Shown here: positions 34,369 to 37,020 of the stretch, piece by piece
Numbering within the stretch: the first letter of the stretch is position 1
Layout of the letters: the number at the start of each line of letters is the position of its first letter
DNA from: Thiogranum sp.
GTDB taxonomy: Bacteria; Pseudomonadota; Gammaproteobacteria; DSM-19610
Direction: 5' to 3'
DNA: 37,020 bases
Assembly: GCA_024102665.1 (NCBI GenBank)
Contig: JAGFJP010000139.1
Coordinates: 1 to 37,020 of the forward strand
Notes under the pieces: generated by a model
Database searches by the model: none
Seen by the model: only the letters and a program-made list of their open reading frames with translations
Told to the model about the DNA's origin: nothing
Translations under genes and position numbers: made by a program

Positions 34369-37020
34369 TTGACAAAACGCTCGGGCATCACGACATCGGC
34401 TTCCCGCGTCGCAGTTATCGTTTTCTTCCTGGTCTTCGCGGTGGGCCATTACCTGCTGCCGATGGGAAGCAATGCTGCACGCTGGTGGGCCGACCTGTTC
34501 TGGACTGCGGCCTCCCTCGCTGCAACGCTCAAGTGCTTCCATACCGCGCAGCTGTCGACAGGCAGCGCGCGCAGGGCCTGGGGCTTTATCGGACTGGCCT
34601 GCCTTTCCTGGTTCATCGGCATGCTGATCTGGGATTACCAGGAACTCATCGCGGAACAATTGACACCCTTCCCGTTCTGGTCGGATGCCGGGTTTCTGCT
34701 TTTCGCCCTGTTCATGGGCGTCGGTATATTCCTGTACCGCGGCGGAACGACAGGCTTTTCGGTGACGCTGGTGGAGATCAGCCAGTTCGGTATTTTCGTC
34801 GCCTGCGTGGTACTCACGCACCTGGCCATATTCGCCGAACCGCTGCGCGCCATCGAACAGACGACACTCTACGTGGTGACCGCGCTGAGTTATCCCGTCG
34901 TCTACATGTCCCTGCTGATATATGCCGTCGCCACGCTGTTTTTGCATGTGCGCGGCACCCATCGTCGCGCGCTGGGTTACCTGGTGGCCGGTATCAGCGC
35001 CCATGCACTCAGCGATTCACTGTATGCCTACGCGATGCTGGGGCGCAGCTACGAAACCGGGCATTACCTGGATATCGCCTGGATCGCGGGGTTCGCGCTG
35101 ATATTTCTGGCCGCCGGCGAATCCCGCGCGGCGCCCGGCGGGCGGCGGGCGATTGCGGAGAGCGAAGCTGAAGCGTTGCACGCCGCGCGCCTGGTCCCCT
35201 TCTTTGCGCTGGGTGCTACCGTCGCCATCCTGTTCGCGTTCAGGGACAATCTCGCTCCCGCCGACTATCACCGCCTGCTCTATCCGGCGCTGTTGCTGGC
35301 CGCTTTCATCGGGCTGCGCGAATGGGCCAGCAGCGCTCTGGAAGCGCGCTATGCCCGGGAATTGCGCGAGTCGGAATCGCGCCTGCGGCAGCTGTTTTCG
35401 GCGAGTCCGGCGATGACATCCATCACGCGGGCCAGCGACGGCACCTTTCTCGACGTGAACGAAGGTTATCTGCAAGCCACCGGCTACGGCCGCGAGGATG
35501 TCATCGGCCATACTTCGCTGGAACTCGGCATCTGGACCGATCCGGCCGACCGCGAGCGCATGCTCGAGAGTTTGCGCAGCCACCAGCCGGCGCGCGGCAT
35601 CGATGTCCGCCTGCGCACCCGCGACGGCTCGATCCGGGAAGTGCTGGCCTCGTTCGAGCCGTTGCGCATCGGTGATGAAGACTGCCTGCTCGGCATCGGT
35701 CTGGACATCACTGAACGCCGGCTCGCCGAAGCCGAAATGCGCAAACTCTCCGGAGCGCTGGCGCAGGCCGCCGACAGCGTCATGATCACCACGCCTGACG
35801 GCATTATCGAATATGTCAACCCGGCATTCGAAGGCACCACCGGTTACAGTCGCGAAGAGGCGCTGGGCCGCACCCCGGCGATACTCAATGCCGGCAAGCA
35901 GGGTCCCGAATTCTACCGCGCCTTGTGGGAAACCCTGATGCGCGGCGAGGTGTTCAGCGAAGTGTTCGTCAACCGGCGCAAGAACGGTGAACTCTTCTAT
36001 GAACAAAAGACCATTACGCCGTTGCGCGATGGCAGCGGCACAATCACTCACTTCGTGGCCACCGGTCGCGATATCAGCGACCGCATCAAGTTCGAGGAAC
36101 AGCTGCGCTTTCTCGCCCACCACGACACCCTCACCGAACTGCCCAACCGCGCGCTGCTCCTGGAACGGCTCAAGCGCGACCTCGCCGCCGCGCGCAGCGC
36201 CAGGCGTCAGCTCGGCGTCCTGTTTCTCGACATCGACCGTTTCAAATTCGTCAACGATACGCTTGGACACGACGCCGGCGACTGCATGCTGCGCGAGCTC
36301 AGCGAACGTTTGCAACACCGGCTGCGCGAGAGCGACAGCATCGCGCGCTTCGGCGGTGACGAGTTCGTTATGCTGATCAACGAAATGCATTCAGCGGCGG
36401 AATCCGGTGCCCTGGCCGAGCGCATTCTGCAGGCCTTGCTGCCGCCGTTCGAAATCAAGGGCACCACGCTGCACGTGACGGCGAGCATCGGCATCAGCCT
36501 GTACCCGGCCGATGGCGAGGATTCCGGCACGCTGCTCAAGCACGCCGACGCCGCCATGTACCGCGCCAAGGAAATGGGCGGCAACTGCTTCCAGTTCTAT
36601 TCCTCGGAAATAGGCACCCATGCCCTGAAGCGCCTGACGCTGGAGAATGACCTGCGCCTGGCGCTGGAGCGCAACGAGTTCGTATTGCACTATCAGCCCC
36701 AGGTCAATATCGCCGGCGAATTTCCCACCGGCGTCGAAGCCCTGATCCGCTGGAACCATCCGCAGCGCGGACTGGTGCCGCCGGACGACTGCATTCCCCT
36801 GCTGGAAGAGACCGGCCTCATCGCCGCGGTCGGCCGCTGGGTTCTCGATACCGCCCTGGCGCAACTGGCCGATTGGCATCGCCGCGGGTGGCAACCGCTG
36901 TCGATGGCCGTGAACCTCAGCAGCCGGCAGTTTCACGAAGCCGAACTCGCCGACCGGCTGATCGAAAGCCTGGAACGGCATGCGCTGCCGGCAAGCTCCA
37001 TCGAACTCGAAATCACCGAG
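34369..37020 (+). CDS. Membrane PAS-PAS-GGDEF-EAL protein, 3' end outside window
   Basis: An open frame of 884 codons running off the right edge. Residues 14-32 and about 40-250 contain seven or eight membrane helices, with one more pair at about 275-325. PAS domains lie at about 335-450 and 460-572, followed by a GGDEF domain (about 575-745) and the start of an EAL domain. GGDEF is intact (662-666), with an RxxD inhibitory site (Arg653-Asp656). EAL is present at 790-792, and the frame is cut at EITE, before the DDFG block. The start is a TTG with AAGG about seven bases upstream, the first possible start after a TAA; later in-frame GTG and ATG codons would remove the first helix. It has a different membrane sensor from the other GGDEF-EAL protein in the window. 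Confidence 0.85.
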   Translation, partial: MTKRSGITTSASRVAVIVFFLVFAVGHYLLPMGSNAARWWADLFWTAASLAATLKCFHTAQLSTGSARRAWGFIGLACLSWFIGMLIWDYQELIAEQLTPFPFWSDAGFLLFALFMGVGIFLYRGGTTGFSVTLVEISQFGIFVACVVLTHLAIFAEPLRAIEQTTLYVVTALSYPVVYMSLLIYAVATLFLHVRGTHRRALGYLVAGISAHALSDSLYAYAMLGRSYETGHYLDIAWIAGFALIFLAAGESRAAPGGRRAIAESEAEALHAARLVPFFALGATVAILFAFRDNLAPADYHRLLYPALLLAAFIGLREWASSALEARYARELRESESRLRQLFSASPAMTSITRASDGTFLDVNEGYLQATGYGREDVIGHTSLELGIWTDPADRERMLESLRSHQPARGIDVRLRTRDGSIREVLASFEPLRIGDEDCLLGIGLDITERRLAEAEMRKLSGALAQAADSVMITTPDGIIEYVNPAFEGTTGYSREEALGRTPAILNAGKQGPEFYRALWETLMRGEVFSEVFVNRRKNGELFYEQKTITPLRDGSGTITHFVATGRDISDRIKFEEQLRFLAHHDTLTELPNRALLLERLKRDLAAARSARRQLGVLFLDIDRFKFVNDTLGHDAGDCMLRELSERLQHRLRESDSIARFGGDEFVMLINEMHSAAESGALAERILQALLPPFEIKGTTLHVTASIGISLYPADGEDSGTLLKHADAAMYRAKEMGGNCFQFYSSEIGTHALKRLTLENDLRLALERNEFVLHYQPQVNIAGEFPTGVEALIRWNHPQRGLVPPDDCIPLLEETGLIAAVGRWVLDTALAQLADWHRRGWQPLSMAVNLSSRQFHEAELADRLIESLERHALPASSIELEITE

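Noticed and set aside
1-37020. Mobile elements, prophage, CRISPR arrays, tRNA or rRNA genes
   Set aside because: No transposase, integrase, phage structural gene, regular spaced repeat or tRNA-like cloverleaf was recognised by eye; a tRNA scan was not possible.

Overview
This window looks like ordinary chromosomal DNA from a GC-rich gammaproteobacterium. The evidence is a set of genes typical of that class (rimK with its protease partner, DUF1415, the YbiT-type ABC-F protein, yceH, recQ, arfB, a SUF operon with SufE) and an E. coli-like IscR box. The genus cannot be read from the sequence. I see no rRNA, tRNA, CRISPR array, insertion sequence or phage gene. Both edges cut through genes: a membrane protein on the left and a cyclic-di-GMP signalling protein on the right. 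High GC produces many long antisense reading frames, which I treated as shadows.

Layout. 1-4.4 kb: a truncated membrane protein with a TPR-like tail, convergent with a large secreted subtilisin-like lipoprotein. 4.4-6.8 kb: a GMC-type flavin oxidoreductase translationally coupled to a small exported partner. 6.8-9.4 kb: an alkaline-phosphatase-superfamily enzyme, then an orphan QueC-like PP-loop protein with a four-cysteine site. 9.6-12.2 kb: a membrane PAS-PAS-GGDEF-EAL protein. 12.2-13.9 kb: a DUF457/YdjM-like membrane protein behind a TetR-fold, COQ9-like protein. 14.1-16.4 kb: arfB, divergent from glgA and a small gene. 16.4-18.8 kb: a rimB-rimK-AspA-like operon on the minus strand. 18.9-24.3 kb: minus-strand housekeeping genes (recQ-yceH, DUF6524, ettB/ybiT-DUF1415). 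24.4-25.9 kb: glutamate dehydrogenase. 25.9-32.1 kb: the SUF operon sufB-C-D-sufT-like-A-like-E, which has no sufS cysteine desulfurase, followed on the same strand by a DUF1704 'QEGLA' metallopeptidase-like gene. 32.2-34.2 kb: divergent ahcY (short, archaeal/cyanobacterial-type) with pcm. 34.4 kb to the end: a second membrane PAS-PAS-GGDEF-EAL protein, cut by the window.

How parts fit. The SUF genes would build Fe-S clusters, with sulfur from an off-window desulfurase passed through SufE. An almost complete IscR type 1 box just downstream of a candidate sufB promoter suggests repression by 2Fe-2S IscR. AhcY removes the S-adenosylhomocysteine that Pcm and other methyltransferases produce. RimK, RimB and the AspA-like hydrolase look like a ligase plus two hydrolases acting on peptide or amide bonds.

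The most interesting items are the orphan QueC-like protein, the DUF1704 peptidase next to the SUF operon, the IscR box combined with the missing sufS, the GMC/Tat pair, the COQ9-like regulator, the rimB-rimK-AspA module, and a family of short ATTGC...GCAAT palindromes between genes.
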